Positions 33,317-45,417 of a DNA stretch of 64,000 nucleotides are shown piece after piece (position 1 is the first letter of the stretch; the number at the start of each line of letters is the position of its first letter). This DNA is from Dickeya chrysanthemi NCPPB 402. GTDB taxonomy: Bacteria > Pseudomonadota > Gammaproteobacteria > Enterobacterales > Enterobacteriaceae. Under the pieces are notes generated by a model, which was given only the letters and a program-made list of their open reading frames with translations, had not been told where the DNA came from and ran no database searches. Position numbers and translations under genes: made by a program. Where the stretch lies: positions 106,950-170,949 of the forward strand of contig NZ_CM001974.1 of assembly GCF_000406105.1 (NCBI RefSeq). Direction: 5' to 3'.

Positions 33317-34087
33317 TCAGGCCTGGCCTTTGGCTTCAGCAGCTGCTTTGACGATGACCGCGAACGCATCGGCTTTCAGCGATGCGCCGCCCACCAGAGC
33401 GCCGTCGATATCCGTCTGGGTGAACAGCTCGGCCGCATTGGCGGCGTTGACCGAACCGCCGTACTGAATGATCACTTGCTCAGCGACCGCCGCGTCCTGT
33501 TTAGCGATGTGGTCGCGGATGAATTTATGCACTGCCTGCGCCTGCGCCGGGGTGGCGGACTTGCCGGTGCCGATGGCCCATACCGGTTCATAGGCAATAA
33601 CGGTATTTTCGAACGCTTTCGCACCCAGCGAGTTCAGCACGGCATCCAACTGACGTGCACAGACGGCTTCGGTCTGGCCCGCTTCATTCTCGGCTTCGGT
33701 TTCACCGATGCACAGTACCGGAATCAGGCCGGTTTCTTTCAGCACGGCGAATTTTTTGGCGATGAATTCATCGCTTTCGTGATGATAGGTGCGGCGTTCG
33801 GAGTGGCCGATAATGATGTATTTGGCGCCGATGTCTTTCAGCATGGCGGCGGAGGTTTCACCGGTGAAGGCGCCGGCAAGATTGACGTCGACGTTTTGGG
33901 CACCCAGTACAATACGGCTACCTGCCAGCAGGTGTTTTGCCTGATCCAGATAAATGGCTGGCGGCGCGATGGCTACGTCGCAACCGGTGACGGTGCTCAG
34001 TTCGTTGCGCAGGCCGGCGATCAGTTCGTGAACCATGCTGGTACTGCCGTTCAGCTTCCAGTTGCCCATGACTAAGGGGTGTCGCAT
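33317..34087 (-). CDS. tpiA: Triose-phosphate isomerase
   Basis: Interconverts dihydroxyacetone phosphate and glyceraldehyde 3-phosphate in the cytosol. Of 256 aa, one more than the E. coli enzyme. Catalytic residues: Asn-Lys in GNWKLNG, His in IGHSERR, Glu in [11 protein letters not shown]; the phosphate-binding end is LVGGASL. The start ATG 34087 has GAGGAAAC upstream. It sits next to the element end and is the first core gene of the window. Its own terminator lies 18 nt beyond the stop. Confidence 0.98.
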   Translation of the reverse strand: MRHPLVMGNWKLNGSTSMVHELIAGLRNELSTVTGCDVAIAPPAIYLDQAKHLLAGSRIVLGAQNVDVNLAGAFTGETSAAMLKDIGAKYIIIGHSERRTYHHESDEFIAKKFAVLKETGLIPVLCIGETEAENEAGQTEAVCARQLDAVLNSLGAKAFENTVIAYEPVWAIGTGKSATPAQAQAVHKFIRDHIAKQDAAVAEQVIIQYGGSVNAANAAELFTQTDIDGALVGGASLKADAFAVIVKAAAEAKGQA

Positions 34088-34228
34088 CTTGTTTCCTCCA
34101 GGCGAATTGCCAGTTAATCAATGCATGGCTGCGTCAGGCAGCCAATCTGACGATGATACAAAACTGACGATAGTATAGAGTCGAAATGGCCCGGTGGCTC
34201 TGTTTTTCGTGCCTAATTCTCGGTGCGA

Positions 34229-34822
34229 TCACGAATCAGATAGTGTCAGCTTAATCGGTTCAACAGCGAAGGTTAGCCCTTTTTCTCCATGATCCGCTAC
34301 AACATAGCGTAATGCCCCCTCAGTTTGCTGGTAAAAGCGCTGACCTTTGCCTTTTTCCAGCAAGGTCTCGATTTTTCTCAGACTTTGCTCGTTGGTTAAC
34401 GACGGCATAAACGTGCGAACCAGCGCGGCCATGTAGCTGATGGCCTGCTTGCGTCGCCCGCTTTGGTCAGGGTCTTTCAGCTTGGGGATCCAGGTAATCT
34501 GCATGGTTTTGATCTTGCCGGTACCTTTTTCCAGCGCGGTAGAGGAGTACAGATGGTCGTTGATGCGGCTGGCTGCTCGCGTCAGGTTAGGTGAGTCGTC
34601 GCCGGTATCGACGACTCGGTATTCACTAATCGGCAATGAGGGATTGCTCAGATTATAGTGAGTGCGAAACTGGACGATGTTCATGTCGAACGTGGGGGAG
34701 CCAGCCAACAGGTAAGGCGCAGCGGTCGGGTTTTTTGGCTGGAACAGGCTGTCACTCCTGGCGAGTGGGGGACAGAGTAGGCCAGACAGGCAACAAACAA
34801 TCAACAGGGCATTTTTCATCAT
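34229..34822 (-). CDS. yiiQ: DUF1454 periplasmic protein YiiQ
   Basis: Secreted protein of about 197 aa with a signal peptide (KNALLIVCCLSGLLCPPLARS). The mature part matches E. coli YiiQ in long stretches: APYLLAGSPTFDMNI, NPSLPISEYR, LTRAASRIN, and TEGALRYVVADHGEKGLTFAVEPIKL. Function unknown. The start is either ATG 34822 or ATG 34819; the Shine-Dalgarno region is weak for both. It is downstream of no other minus-strand gene and precedes tpiA, as in E. coli. Confidence 0.88.
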   Translation of the reverse strand: MMKNALLIVCCLSGLLCPPLARSDSLFQPKNPTAAPYLLAGSPTFDMNIVQFRTHYNLSNPSLPISEYRVVDTGDDSPNLTRAASRINDHLYSSTALEKGTGKIKTMQITWIPKLKDPDQSGRRKQAISYMAALVRTFMPSLTNEQSLRKIETLLEKGKGQRFYQQTEGALRYVVADHGEKGLTFAVEPIKLTLSDS

Positions 34823-34965
34823 CAATTCATTAGTATCGTCACTTACCGTTGGCATGCTGTGTGATTAAAACGGGATTCGGGATCGATTGTCAAAACGTGC
34901 GGTAAAAAACACGGCCTGACTTAAGGTAAACTCGTGCCCGTAGAACCGTATTCGGGGATAAAGTG

Positions 34966-35391
34966 ATGACGATACAACAATGGTGCTTTTCGTTTCGTGG
35001 CCGTGTTGGCCGCCGGGATTTCTGGTTAGGGATGGTGATCGTGCTGGCGCTGATAGTGGGATTGTTCGTGTTGGCCGGCACCGGCTGGCTGGAAACCCAG
35101 AAAGCGGCGTTCATGCTGGTAGTACTGTTATGGCCGCTGACGGCGATACTGGTTAAGCGATTGCATGATCGCAATAAAAGCGGCGGGTGGGCGTTGGCGC
35201 TAGTGTTGGCCTGGATGCTGGGTAACGGCAACTGGGCAATGCTGCCGCCGCTCGGCCAGTGGGGCGTGGGGCGTTTTCTGCCGACGCTGATTACCGTGAT
35301 GATGTTGCTGGATTGCGGCGCGTTCGGCGGTACGACGGGCTCAAACCGTTTCGGACCAGCGGCGGAACCGTTGCGGCTCCGCGCTTCCTGA
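34966..35391 (+). CDS. yiiR: DUF805 inner-membrane protein YiiR
   Basis: Protein of 141 aa with three to four hydrophobic segments. It opens with the DUF805 signature SFRGRVGRRDFW and has the KRLHDRNKSGGW motif between membrane spans. ATG 34966 is preferred to the in-frame GTG 34963. The function of the family is unknown. The place between yiiQ and fpr is that of E. coli yiiR. It is convergent with fpr. Confidence 0.85.
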   Translation: MTIQQWCFSFRGRVGRRDFWLGMVIVLALIVGLFVLAGTGWLETQKAAFMLVVLLWPLTAILVKRLHDRNKSGGWALALVLAWMLGNGNWAMLPPLGQWGVGRFLPTLITVMMLLDCGAFGGTTGSNRFGPAAEPLRLRAS

Positions 35392-35404
35392 ATCCAGCCG
35401 GTGG

Positions 35405-36151
35405 TTACCAGTAGTGCTCGCTGGTCATATGACCGGGGCGACGGCGCAGGTGTTTGCTCATCTGCCTTGTGTCTTTGAGCAATTGCTGGGTATCCCGCAC
35501 CATCTGCGGGTTGCCGCACAGCATCACGTGGCTGGTCGCCGCGTCTAGCGGCAGGCCGACCGCCGCTTCCAGCGTGCCGTTTTCAATCAGCGCCGGCACG
35601 CGGCCGATGAGCGAACCAGGCGGTTCCTCGCGGCTGACCACCGTCTGGATGCGCAATTTGCCGTCATAGCGCTGTTCCAACTGTTGCATCAGCGGCAGAT
35701 AACTCAGATCGCGGGCGAAGCGGGCGGCATGTACCAGCACAATATGTTTAAACCGCTCCAGGCCGCGCCCTTCCTGCAGAATCGACAGGTACGGGCCAAT
35801 GGCGGTGCCGGTCGCCAGCATCCATAGGGTGTCGCAGTCCGGGAGCTCGTCGAGCACGAAGAAACCGGCGGCTTCCTGTGTCACCAGCACCTCATCGCCC
35901 GGCTGGCAGCGATGCAGATGCGGGCTGAGCTTGCCGTCCGGCACATTGACCAGATAGAACTCCAGCAGGTTATCGCTGGGGGCGTTGACGTAAGAATAAG
36001 CGCGCTGAACCCGATCGCCGTCCAGTTCCAGCGCCAGTTTGGCGAACTGCCCGGCGGTAAACGGTGCCACCGGCGCTTCCAGCCGCAGACTGAATAAGTT
36101 TTCCGTCCAGTGTTCAACCTGAATAACTTTGCCGGTCACCCACTCTGCCAT
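35405..36151 (-). CDS. fpr: Ferredoxin/flavodoxin-NADP+ reductase
   Basis: FAD enzyme of 248 aa that passes electrons between NADPH and flavodoxin or ferredoxin. RAYSYVNAP is the FAD-binding R-x-Y-S motif, LATGTAIGPYLSIL the NADP site, and MLCGNPQMVRD the nicotinamide side. It ends in the aromatic residue pair YW, as in bacterial class-I reductases. ATG 36151 has GGAG upstream. The E. coli gene belongs to the SoxRS regulon; I did not find a soxbox I would rely on here. Confidence 0.96.
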   Translation of the reverse strand: MAEWVTGKVIQVEHWTENLFSLRLEAPVAPFTAGQFAKLALELDGDRVQRAYSYVNAPSDNLLEFYLVNVPDGKLSPHLHRCQPGDEVLVTQEAAGFFVLDELPDCDTLWMLATGTAIGPYLSILQEGRGLERFKHIVLVHAARFARDLSYLPLMQQLEQRYDGKLRIQTVVSREEPPGSLIGRVPALIENGTLEAAVGLPLDAATSHVMLCGNPQMVRDTQQLLKDTRQMSKHLRRRPGHMTSEHYW

Positions 36152-36260
36152 GGTTCTCTGCTCCTGTTTTGATCTCTCGGGCATCACAAGGCTGCATGCA
36201 GCCAAACCTTACGATACGCGATCTGTTAACAACAGTGAAACAATTCGTGCCCTGCCGGGT

Positions 36261-37271
36261 CTACAGCAGAAAGTCGTGCAGCGCTTGATCCTTGCGGTCC
36301 AGATAGTGGGTGGAACTGATGCGGCGGATGGTACGCGACTTACCACGAATCAGCAGCGTTTCAGTGGTCGCGATATTACCGCGGCGTGAGATACCGTTGA
36401 GCAGGTCGCCCTTGGTGATGCCGGTGGCGGAAAATATCACGTTGTCGTTACGCGCCATATCGCCCAACGCCAGCACTTTACCCGCTTCGATACCCATCTC
36501 ACGGCAGCGCGCCAGCTCCTGCTCGCCCAACCGGCGGTTCTCCGCATTGTCTTCCTTCACCTGATGACGCGCCAGCAGGCGTCCTTGCATATCGCCGTCC
36601 AGCGCGCGGATTACGGCGGCGGAGATAACGCCTTCCGGCGCGCCGCCGATGCCGTAGAGCACATCGACTTCGCTTTCCGGCATACAGGTCAGAATAGACG
36701 CCGCCACGTCGCCGTCAGGAATGGCGAAGACTTTTACCCCCCACTGCTGCATATCTGTGATGACCTGGTCGTGACGCGGTTTAGCCAGCGTGATGACGGT
36801 CAATTTACTCAGCGGCTTACCCAGCCGTTCTGCAATACGCTTCAGGTTATCTTCCAGCGGCTGATCGAGGTCGATGACCCCCTTGGCCTGTGGGCCGACA
36901 ATCAGCTTTTCCATATACATGTCGGGGGCGTGCAGGAAGGCACCCTGTTCACCCACCGCCAGCACCGCCAGCGCGTTAGCCTGTCCCATGGCGGTCATGC
37001 GGGTGCCTTCAATCGGATCAACAGCGATGTCCACCGCGTCGCCGTGGCCGGTGCCCACTTGCTCGCCGATGTAGAGCATCGGGGCTTCGTCGATTTCACC
37101 TTCGCCGATGACAATCCGGCCGTTGATGTCGACCTGATTGAGCATGATGCGCATCGCCTGTACCGCGGCGTTGTCGGCGGCGTTCTTATCGCCGCGTCCC
37201 AGCCATTTGTAACCGGCCAGTGCAGCTGCTTCTGTCACGCGGGAGAATTCGATGGCTAATTCACGTTTCAT
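36261..37271 (-). CDS. glpX: Class II fructose-1,6-bisphosphatase
   Basis: Protein of 336 aa, the same length as E. coli GlpX. It hydrolyses fructose 1,6-bisphosphate in gluconeogenesis. Conserved stretches: GRGDKNAADNAAVQAMR, VIGEGEIDEAPMLYIGE (metal ligands), DPIEGTRMTAMG, and GIGGAPEGVISAAVIR. I start at ATG 37271 (MKRELAIEF); the longer frame upstream is not conserved. It follows glpK after 131 nt, with a terminator-like hairpin between. Confidence 0.97.
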   Translation of the reverse strand: MKRELAIEFSRVTEAAALAGYKWLGRGDKNAADNAAVQAMRIMLNQVDINGRIVIGEGEIDEAPMLYIGEQVGTGHGDAVDIAVDPIEGTRMTAMGQANALAVLAVGEQGAFLHAPDMYMEKLIVGPQAKGVIDLDQPLEDNLKRIAERLGKPLSKLTVITLAKPRHDQVITDMQQWGVKVFAIPDGDVAASILTCMPESEVDVLYGIGGAPEGVISAAVIRALDGDMQGRLLARHQVKEDNAENRRLGEQELARCREMGIEAGKVLALGDMARNDNVIFSATGITKGDLLNGISRRGNIATTETLLIRGKSRTIRRISSTHYLDRKDQALHDFLL

Positions 37272-37358
37272 GGATACCTGTCCTGAACGGGGAGTAAGGA
37301 ATAGTCGGGGCATTATGGTAACACAGGCGTAATGGCGGACGGGGGAGCGAGGGGCGGG

Positions 37359-37382
37359 AAAAAGGGCGCGATAGCCGCGCCC
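37359..37382 (-). terminator. Hairpin with T-run between glpK and glpX
   Basis: GGGCGCG (37364-37370) pairs with CGCGCCC (37376-37382), loop 5 nt; on the minus strand it is followed by five T. It probably lowers read-through from glpK into glpX. Confidence 0.8.
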
Positions 37383-37402
37383 GATCAAGGATAGCGATGA
37401 TT

Positions 37403-38941
<1,539 letters not shown>

Positions 38942-39793
38942 TCAGACCTTACGAGTTTGGGCAGAAGCCGCCGTGTCGGTGTCGTTATCAATGGCGCAGA
39001 CATCGCAAGGCAAATTGCGGCCAATCAGGCTGCGATAGCCAAATGCGCCCAGACAGGCACCGACGATCGGGCCGAAAATCGGTATCAGTATATAAGGGAT
39101 GTCACGCCCGCCGGTCAGTGCGATCTTGCCCCAGCCGGCGAAATAGGCAAACAGCTTCGGACCGGCATCACGCGCCGGATTCATGGCAAACCCGGTCAAC
39201 GGCCCCATCGATGCGCCAATAACCGCGATCAGAATCCCTATCAACAGCGGCGCCAGCGGCCCGCGCGGAATGCCGTTGCCGTCGTCGGTCAGCGCCAGAA
39301 TCAGACACATCAGGATAGCGGTGATAACGGTTTCCACCAGAAACGCCTGCATCACCGAAATGTGCGGGTTAGGATAAGTGGAGAAGACGCCGGCCAGATC
39401 GAGGCTTTCCACGCTGCCGCGCACCATATTGTGCGTCTGTTCGATATTGTCGAACAGGTTGTGGTAGAGGCCGTAAACCAGTGCCGCCGAGCAGAATGCG
39501 CCGGCGACCTGTGAAACGATATAAGGCAGCACTTTGCGGCCATCGAAACAGGCAAACAGCCACAGGGCAATGGTCACCGCCGGATTGAGATGGGCGCCGG
39601 AAATCGCGGCGGTCAGGTAGATCGCCATCGCGACGCCCAACCCCCAGATAATGCTTATTTCCCACAGCCCCAGACTGGCGCCAGCCAGTTTCAGAGCCGC
39701 GACACAGCCAACGCCAAAGAAAATCAACAGGCCGGTACCGAGAAACTCGGCGACGCACTGGCCTTTAAGGGTAGAAAGTTCATATTGACTCAT
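38942..39793 (-). CDS. glpF: Glycerol facilitator (aquaglyceroporin)
   Basis: MIP channel of 283 aa with six membrane spans. The two pore motifs are present: SGAHLNPAVT and GFAMNPARDAG, the latter with the D that marks glycerol channels. The C-terminal cytoplasmic tail (NLPCDVCAIDNDTD...) is variable. It is the first gene of glpFKX. Confidence 0.97.
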   Translation of the reverse strand: MSQYELSTLKGQCVAEFLGTGLLIFFGVGCVAALKLAGASLGLWEISIIWGLGVAMAIYLTAAISGAHLNPAVTIALWLFACFDGRKVLPYIVSQVAGAFCSAALVYGLYHNLFDNIEQTHNMVRGSVESLDLAGVFSTYPNPHISVMQAFLVETVITAILMCLILALTDDGNGIPRGPLAPLLIGILIAVIGASMGPLTGFAMNPARDAGPKLFAYFAGWGKIALTGGRDIPYILIPIFGPIVGACLGAFGYRSLIGRNLPCDVCAIDNDTDTAASAQTRKV

Positions 39794-40298
39794 AATGCTT
39801 GTTCCTGCTTGTAGGCTACAGCATGGTGGTTAACGCAGACTTGTCGAATGGTCTGCGCGTTTTCTGGTCTGTCTCGCGACTCTCAGCGGATTCACGGCCA
39901 GACTCTTTTTGTATTTCGGATGTGAATTTATCGTTAATGTTCGAAAACGAGAAATATCGAAATCAAAATGTGTGTGACGCGTCAAGAAAATGCGCGCATT
40001 CGCGTAATTAGACACAAAAGCGTCATATCGCCGCCGGTCAGGTGTTAATCAGGGTGTTAAATTTATTAACATTAGTATTGTTTAACAATAATTCGGGCGA
40101 TTTTCAGTCTGTACTGATGGCGTATGGGTAAAAAAGCAGGCAGAGTCACTGTTTTAGCGGTAGTGCGCTGGACACGCCTGATCCGGCTACATACAATTTG
40201 GCTGGCGTTTGCGTCCGGCGTTGCCATCGCGGGACGCAAGCCGAGGGCGTGAAGCGCCACGAGAGATCTGTTTGTGAAACCGTGCTGGTGAAACATCT
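39794..40298 (-). promoter_or_regulatory. glpF upstream region
   Basis: No gene. The 160 nt next to glpF are AT-rich and contain GlpR-like words (see the operator at 39937) and a TGTGTGTGACGCG stretch near 39969-39981 that resembles half a CRP site. Nothing clear in 40020-40260 beyond a T/A-rich patch. Confidence 0.5.
39937..39956 (-). promoter_or_regulatory. Candidate GlpR operator
   Basis: AATGTTCG-AAAACGAGAAAT is a dyad close to the GlpR consensus (WATGTTCGWT-AWCGAACATW). ATTTATCGTTAATG just left and AATATCGAAATC just right look like weaker neighbouring sites. Confidence 0.6.
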
Positions 40299-40383
40299 GT
40301 TCGCGAGATACCGTTGTTCGCGAGATACCGTTGTTCGCGAGATACCGTTGTTCGCGAGATACCGTTGTTCGCGAGATACCGGT
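40299..40383. repeat. Tandem repeat, 17-bp unit
   Basis: GTTCGCGAGATACCGTT occurs four times exactly, head to tail (40299-40366), and a fifth copy (40367-40383) differs at the end. Degenerate 15-17-nt relatives flank it (GTGAAACATCT, GTGACACACCT, GTGATACATCT), so the whole array spans about 40265-40415. There are no spacers, so it is not a CRISPR. It lies upstream of zapB and of glpF. Confidence 0.9.
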
Positions 40384-40454
40384 CGTGACACACCTGTTCG
40401 TGATACATCTGCGTTAACCGGCTGAGGCCGTGCGATCAAAAGGGGTTAGAAGTT

Positions 40455-40697
40455 ATGTCATTTGAAGTGTTTGAGAAGCTGGAAGCGAAAGTTCAGCAGG
40501 CGATTGACACGATCACGCTGTTGCAGATGGAAATCGAAGAACTGAAAGAGAAGAACAATTCGTTGTCGCAGGAAGTAGAGAGTATGGCGGGTAACCGTGA
40601 TGCACTAATGAGCGAGAACGAACAACTCAAGCAGGAACAGCTGGTATGGCAGGAACGCCTGCGCGCACTGCTGGGTAAAATGGAAGACGTTCAGTAA
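40455..40697 (+). CDS. zapB: Cell division protein ZapB
   Basis: Coiled-coil protein of 80 aa that stabilises the Z-ring through ZapA and links it to MatP. Nearly the whole protein is heptad-patterned ([20 protein letters not shown], then [11 protein letters not shown]). ATG 40455 has AAGGGG upstream. It stands alone, convergent with rraA; a short hairpin without T-run (40727-40746) lies in between. Confidence 0.95.
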   Translation: MSFEVFEKLEAKVQQAIDTITLLQMEIEELKEKNNSLSQEVESMAGNRDALMSENEQLKQEQLVWQERLRALLGKMEDVQ

Positions 40698-40761
40698 TCG
40701 CCGAAGTCAGACAGACGGATGCGCACAGGGCGTCAGTTGACGCCCTTAGGTATGCCGTTGG

Positions 40762-42314
<1,553 letters not shown>

Positions 42315-42405
42315 GGTGTTAATAGAATCATGGTGTCTAATGGGCCATGGAATCAGCCAGGTTGTGACGCGTTCAGTTCAGGAATAATGCCTTGGTGACG
42401 GTAAT

Positions 42406-42440
42406 AAAAACGCCAGTGGGAGGCGTTGGCCTCCCACTGG
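42406..42440 (-). terminator. Intrinsic terminator of hslVU
   Basis: Perfect 12-bp stem: CCAGTGGGAGGC (42413-42424), loop GTTG, GCCTCCCACTGG (42429-42440). On the minus strand CG and five T follow. Confidence 0.94.
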
Positions 42441-42469
42441 TTTAGTCATCAGTGCGATCCGTGAGCGGA

Positions 42470-43801
42470 TTATAAGATAAATCGGCTCAGATCTTCATCT
42501 GCTACTAACTCATCAAGGTGACTGCGTACGTAATCTGCATCAATCGTCACGGTTTGGCCGCTCATTTCGCTGGCGCCATAGGACACCTCTTCGATCAACC
42601 GCTCCAGTACCGTATGCAGGCGACGGGCGCCGATATTCTCGGTACGCTCGTTGACCTGCCAGGCGGCTTCCGCAATACGGCGAATACCGTCGGGCTGGAA
42701 GGTGATGTTAACGCCTTCGGTTTCCATCAGCGCCTGATACTGACGGGTCAGCGAGGCGCTGGGTTCGGTCAGAATACGTTCGAAATCTTCAGTGGTCAGC
42801 GCTTGTAACTCGACACGAATCGGCAGACGGCCCTGCAATTCCGGGATCAGGTCCGACGGGCTGGCAATCTGGAACGCGCCGGAGGCGATAAACAGGATAT
42901 GGTCGGTTTTCACCATGCCGTGTTTCGTGGATACCGTGCAGCCTTCCACCAGCGGCAGCAGGTCGCGCTGGACGCCTTCACGCGATACGTCCGGGCCGGA
43001 CGTATCGCCTCGTTTGCAAATCTTGTCGATTTCATCGATGAACACGATGCCATGCTGTTCCACCGCTTCAATCGCTTGCTGCTTGAGCTCTTCCGGATTG
43101 ACCAGCTTGGCGGCTTCTTCTTCCACCAGCAGCTTAAAGGCTTCGCGAATCTTGATTTTGCGGCTCTTTTGTTTCTGCCCCGCCAGATTCTGGAACATCG
43201 ATTGCAACTGATTGGTCATCTCTTCCATGCCGGGCGGAGCCATGATTTCAACGCCGACCGGTGCGGCGGCCAGATCGATTTCGATTTCTTTGTCATCCAA
43301 CTGACCTTCACGCAGTTTCTTGCGAAACGCCTGACGGGCGGCAGACGGTTCGTGACTCTCTTCCGGCTGGCCCCAGTTGTTTTTGGCCGGGGGAATCAGT
43401 ACGTCCAGAATCCGCTCTTCAGCCAGCTCTTCGGCGCGATAACGGTTTTTCTCTATCGACTGCTGACGCACCATTTTAATAGCGACATCGGCCAGATCAC
43501 GGATGATGGAATCCACCTCCTTGCCGACGTACCCCACTTCGGTAAATTTGGTCGCTTCCACCTTGATGAACGGGGCGTTGGCCAGCTTGGCAAGGCGACG
43601 GGCGATTTCGGTTTTCCCCACCCCGGTTGGGCCGATCATCAGGATGTTTTTCGGGGTGACTTCATGGCGCAGGTTCTCTTCTAACTGCATACGGCGCCAG
43701 CGGTTACGCAAGGCAATCGCCACGGCGCGTTTCGCTTTATGCTGTCCGATGATATAGCTATCAAGCTCGCTGACTATTTCGCGCGGGGTCATTTCAGACA
43801 T
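42470..43801 (-). CDS. hslU: HslU, ATPase of the HslUV protease
   Basis: AAA+ unfoldase of 443 aa that forms a hexamer on HslV and feeds it substrates. Walker A is [11 protein letters not shown] and Walker B is VFIDEIDKI; the pore motif GYVG is in [11 protein letters not shown]. The C-terminal end DLSRFIL inserts into HslV in the known structure. It starts 10 nt after the hslV stop. Confidence 0.98.
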   Translation of the reverse strand: MSEMTPREIVSELDSYIIGQHKAKRAVAIALRNRWRRMQLEENLRHEVTPKNILMIGPTGVGKTEIARRLAKLANAPFIKVEATKFTEVGYVGKEVDSIIRDLADVAIKMVRQQSIEKNRYRAEELAEERILDVLIPPAKNNWGQPEESHEPSAARQAFRKKLREGQLDDKEIEIDLAAAPVGVEIMAPPGMEEMTNQLQSMFQNLAGQKQKSRKIKIREAFKLLVEEEAAKLVNPEELKQQAIEAVEQHGIVFIDEIDKICKRGDTSGPDVSREGVQRDLLPLVEGCTVSTKHGMVKTDHILFIASGAFQIASPSDLIPELQGRLPIRVELQALTTEDFERILTEPSASLTRQYQALMETEGVNITFQPDGIRRIAEAAWQVNERTENIGARRLHTVLERLIEEVSYGASEMSGQTVTIDADYVRSHLDELVADEDLSRFIL

Positions 43802-43811
43802 AGTGGGATCC

Positions 43812-44342
43812 TTACGCCTTGGAGGCTAATTCTTCAATCGTGTGGAACTGGTTGGTGTAGATACAGATATCACCCGCGATGCCCAGTGATTTTTCGACAA
43901 TTTCCCGGGCGCTTAATTCCGTGTTTTCCAGCAGGGCGCGTGCCGCTGCCTGTGCATAGGGGCCGCCGGAACCGATGGCGATCAGGTCGTTTTCCGGCTG
44001 AATCACATCGCCGTTGCCGGTAATGATAAGCGACGCATTTTCGTCGGCAACGGCCAGCAGCGCTTCCAGCCGGCGCAGCATACGGTCGGTACGCCAGTCT
44101 TTGGCAAGCTCCACCGCCGCTTTCACCAAATGACCCTGATGCAATTCCAGCTTGCGCTCAAACAGCTCGAACAGAGTAAAGGCATCGGCGGTGCCGCCGG
44201 CGAACCCGGCGATAACCCGGTCGTTGTACAAACGACGTACTTTGCGTACGTTGCCTTTCATTACCGTGTTGCCCAGAGTGGCCTGCCCGTCTCCGCCAAT
44301 CACCACCTGACCATTACGGCGTACGCTTACAATTGTTGTCAC
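43812..44342 (-). CDS. hslV: HslV, peptidase of the HslUV protease
   Basis: Threonine peptidase of 176 aa. After removal of the initiator residue, T1 of [10 protein letters not shown] is the nucleophile; K and [11 protein letters not shown] match the proteasome beta fold. GTG start at 44342, as in E. coli. It heads the hslVU operon, preceded by a sigma-32-type promoter and a leader hairpin. Confidence 0.98.
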   Translation of the reverse strand: MTTIVSVRRNGQVVIGGDGQATLGNTVMKGNVRKVRRLYNDRVIAGFAGGTADAFTLFELFERKLELHQGHLVKAAVELAKDWRTDRMLRRLEALLAVADENASLIITGNGDVIQPENDLIAIGSGGPYAQAAARALLENTELSAREIVEKSLGIAGDICIYTNQFHTIEELASKA

Positions 44343-44371
44343 GAGTTTATCCCCGTTACTGAGAAAAAGGC

Positions 44372-44389
44372 CCCCGCGCGGACGCGGGG
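44372..44389 (-). promoter_or_regulatory. Leader hairpin of hslVU
   Basis: CCCCGCG (44372-44378) pairs with CGCGGGG (44383-44389); on the minus strand GCC and five T follow, so it also resembles a terminator. In E. coli a stem-loop at this place is reported to stabilise the hslVU mRNA. Confidence 0.7.
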
Positions 44390-44405
44390 CATATTGACGA
44401 TGAAG

Positions 44406-44431
44406 ATGGGGGAAGGGGGCGGGGTTTTCAA
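44406..44431 (-). promoter_or_regulatory. Sigma-32 (heat-shock) promoter of hslVU
   Basis: On the minus strand TTGAA (44431-44427), 14-15 nt, then CCCCAT (44411-44406), close to the sigma-32 consensus CTTGAA-N13-17-CCCCAT. The -35 end overlaps the ftsN stop codon. The distance to the hslV start leaves a leader of about 60 nt. Confidence 0.8.
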
Positions 44432-45366
44432 CCCCCGCTGGCTAACGGGATGCAGTTGGATTGACCCATGCCTTTGAGTTTTTGTGCCATTTTGTCGGCC
44501 ACAGCGCGGCTATTGTACGGGCCAAGCATGATCCGGTGCCAACCGCCGCCGCTGGCAATATGAGTTTCGACACCAGCGAATGCCAACTGGGCTCGGATAG
44601 ATTCGGCAGGCTCCGCCGTTTTGAACGAGCCGCATTGCACCATCCAGCGCTGCTCCTTCTCCGGCTTGCTCTCTGGTTTGGTGTTATCCGTTTTGGCCGT
44701 TTCTTTGGCTACCGGCGCAGGCTCGGTTTTGGCAACCTCTTTGCGCGGTTCCGCCTGCGCCGGCTTCTGAGCCGTTTGCGTCGGCGTGTTGACGGCCGGC
44801 GCGGCATGGTGTTGATTCGCTGGCGGGGCCGCAGTGGTCGTGCGAGGCGTCGCGGGCAGCGTCATCGTATTGGTATTGGGGACGATCGGCACAACGGTTT
44901 GCTGTCTGGACGTATTCAGCGAGCGTGTTGGCATTTGGCTCTGATCGTTGTAAGGCACTTCCGCCAACGTGGTTGGCTGGCGTTTCATGTCCGACTGCAT
45001 CTGCTCGAGTAGTTGCCGTTGCTCGTCGGTAAGCTGGCCAGTCGACTGAATTTCGCCTCCTGCCGAAGGTTCGGTCGGTGAAACAACGCCAATCTGGCGA
45101 TTTTCCAGTTCTTTGATATAGCGCCAGCGTTCTTCCGGCTTGGGCGGCAGCCCATTCCCTTTGGTGCCCTGATGCGGCAGAACCGGTGATTCGTCCGGCT
45201 TATTGTGGGCGATAAAATAGAGCCCACCGGCAAACGTGACCAGCACGGCAACGGCCAGCGCCACCATTGTTTTGGATGCGCCCGAGGTCTCTCCTCGTTT
45301 ACGGCTGGATGTTTTTTTCCGGCGCGTCCCAGAACGTCCCCGGCTGACATAGTCTCGTTGTGCCAC
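44428..45366 (-). CDS. ftsN: Cell division protein FtsN
   Basis: Bitopic inner-membrane protein of 312 aa that triggers septal peptidoglycan synthesis. Short basic N-terminus with the FtsA-binding part ([18 protein letters not shown]), one membrane span ([19 protein letters not shown]), a long Pro/Thr/Gln-rich linker, and a C-terminal SPOR domain ([21 protein letters not shown] ... [11 protein letters not shown], key cysteines kept). GTG start at 45366, as in E. coli. Confidence 0.96.
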   Translation of the reverse strand: MAQRDYVSRGRSGTRRKKTSSRKRGETSGASKTMVALAVAVLVTFAGGLYFIAHNKPDESPVLPHQGTKGNGLPPKPEERWRYIKELENRQIGVVSPTEPSAGGEIQSTGQLTDEQRQLLEQMQSDMKRQPTTLAEVPYNDQSQMPTRSLNTSRQQTVVPIVPNTNTMTLPATPRTTTAAPPANQHHAAPAVNTPTQTAQKPAQAEPRKEVAKTEPAPVAKETAKTDNTKPESKPEKEQRWMVQCGSFKTAEPAESIRAQLAFAGVETHIASGGGWHRIMLGPYNSRAVADKMAQKLKGMGQSNCIPLASGG

Positions 45367-45417
45367 AATCGTTTCGTTGCGAAGAAAATAAGTAACAGGT
45401 CGCCATGTTACTGAACC

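Noticed and set aside
40299..40383. Possible CRISPR array
   Set aside because: The copies are head to tail without spacers and the unit is only 17 bp; no cas genes nearby.
40198..40425. Open frame across the tandem repeat (Arg/Asp/Tyr-rich)
   Set aside because: It exists only because the 17-bp unit lacks stops; no ribosome site and no conserved protein.
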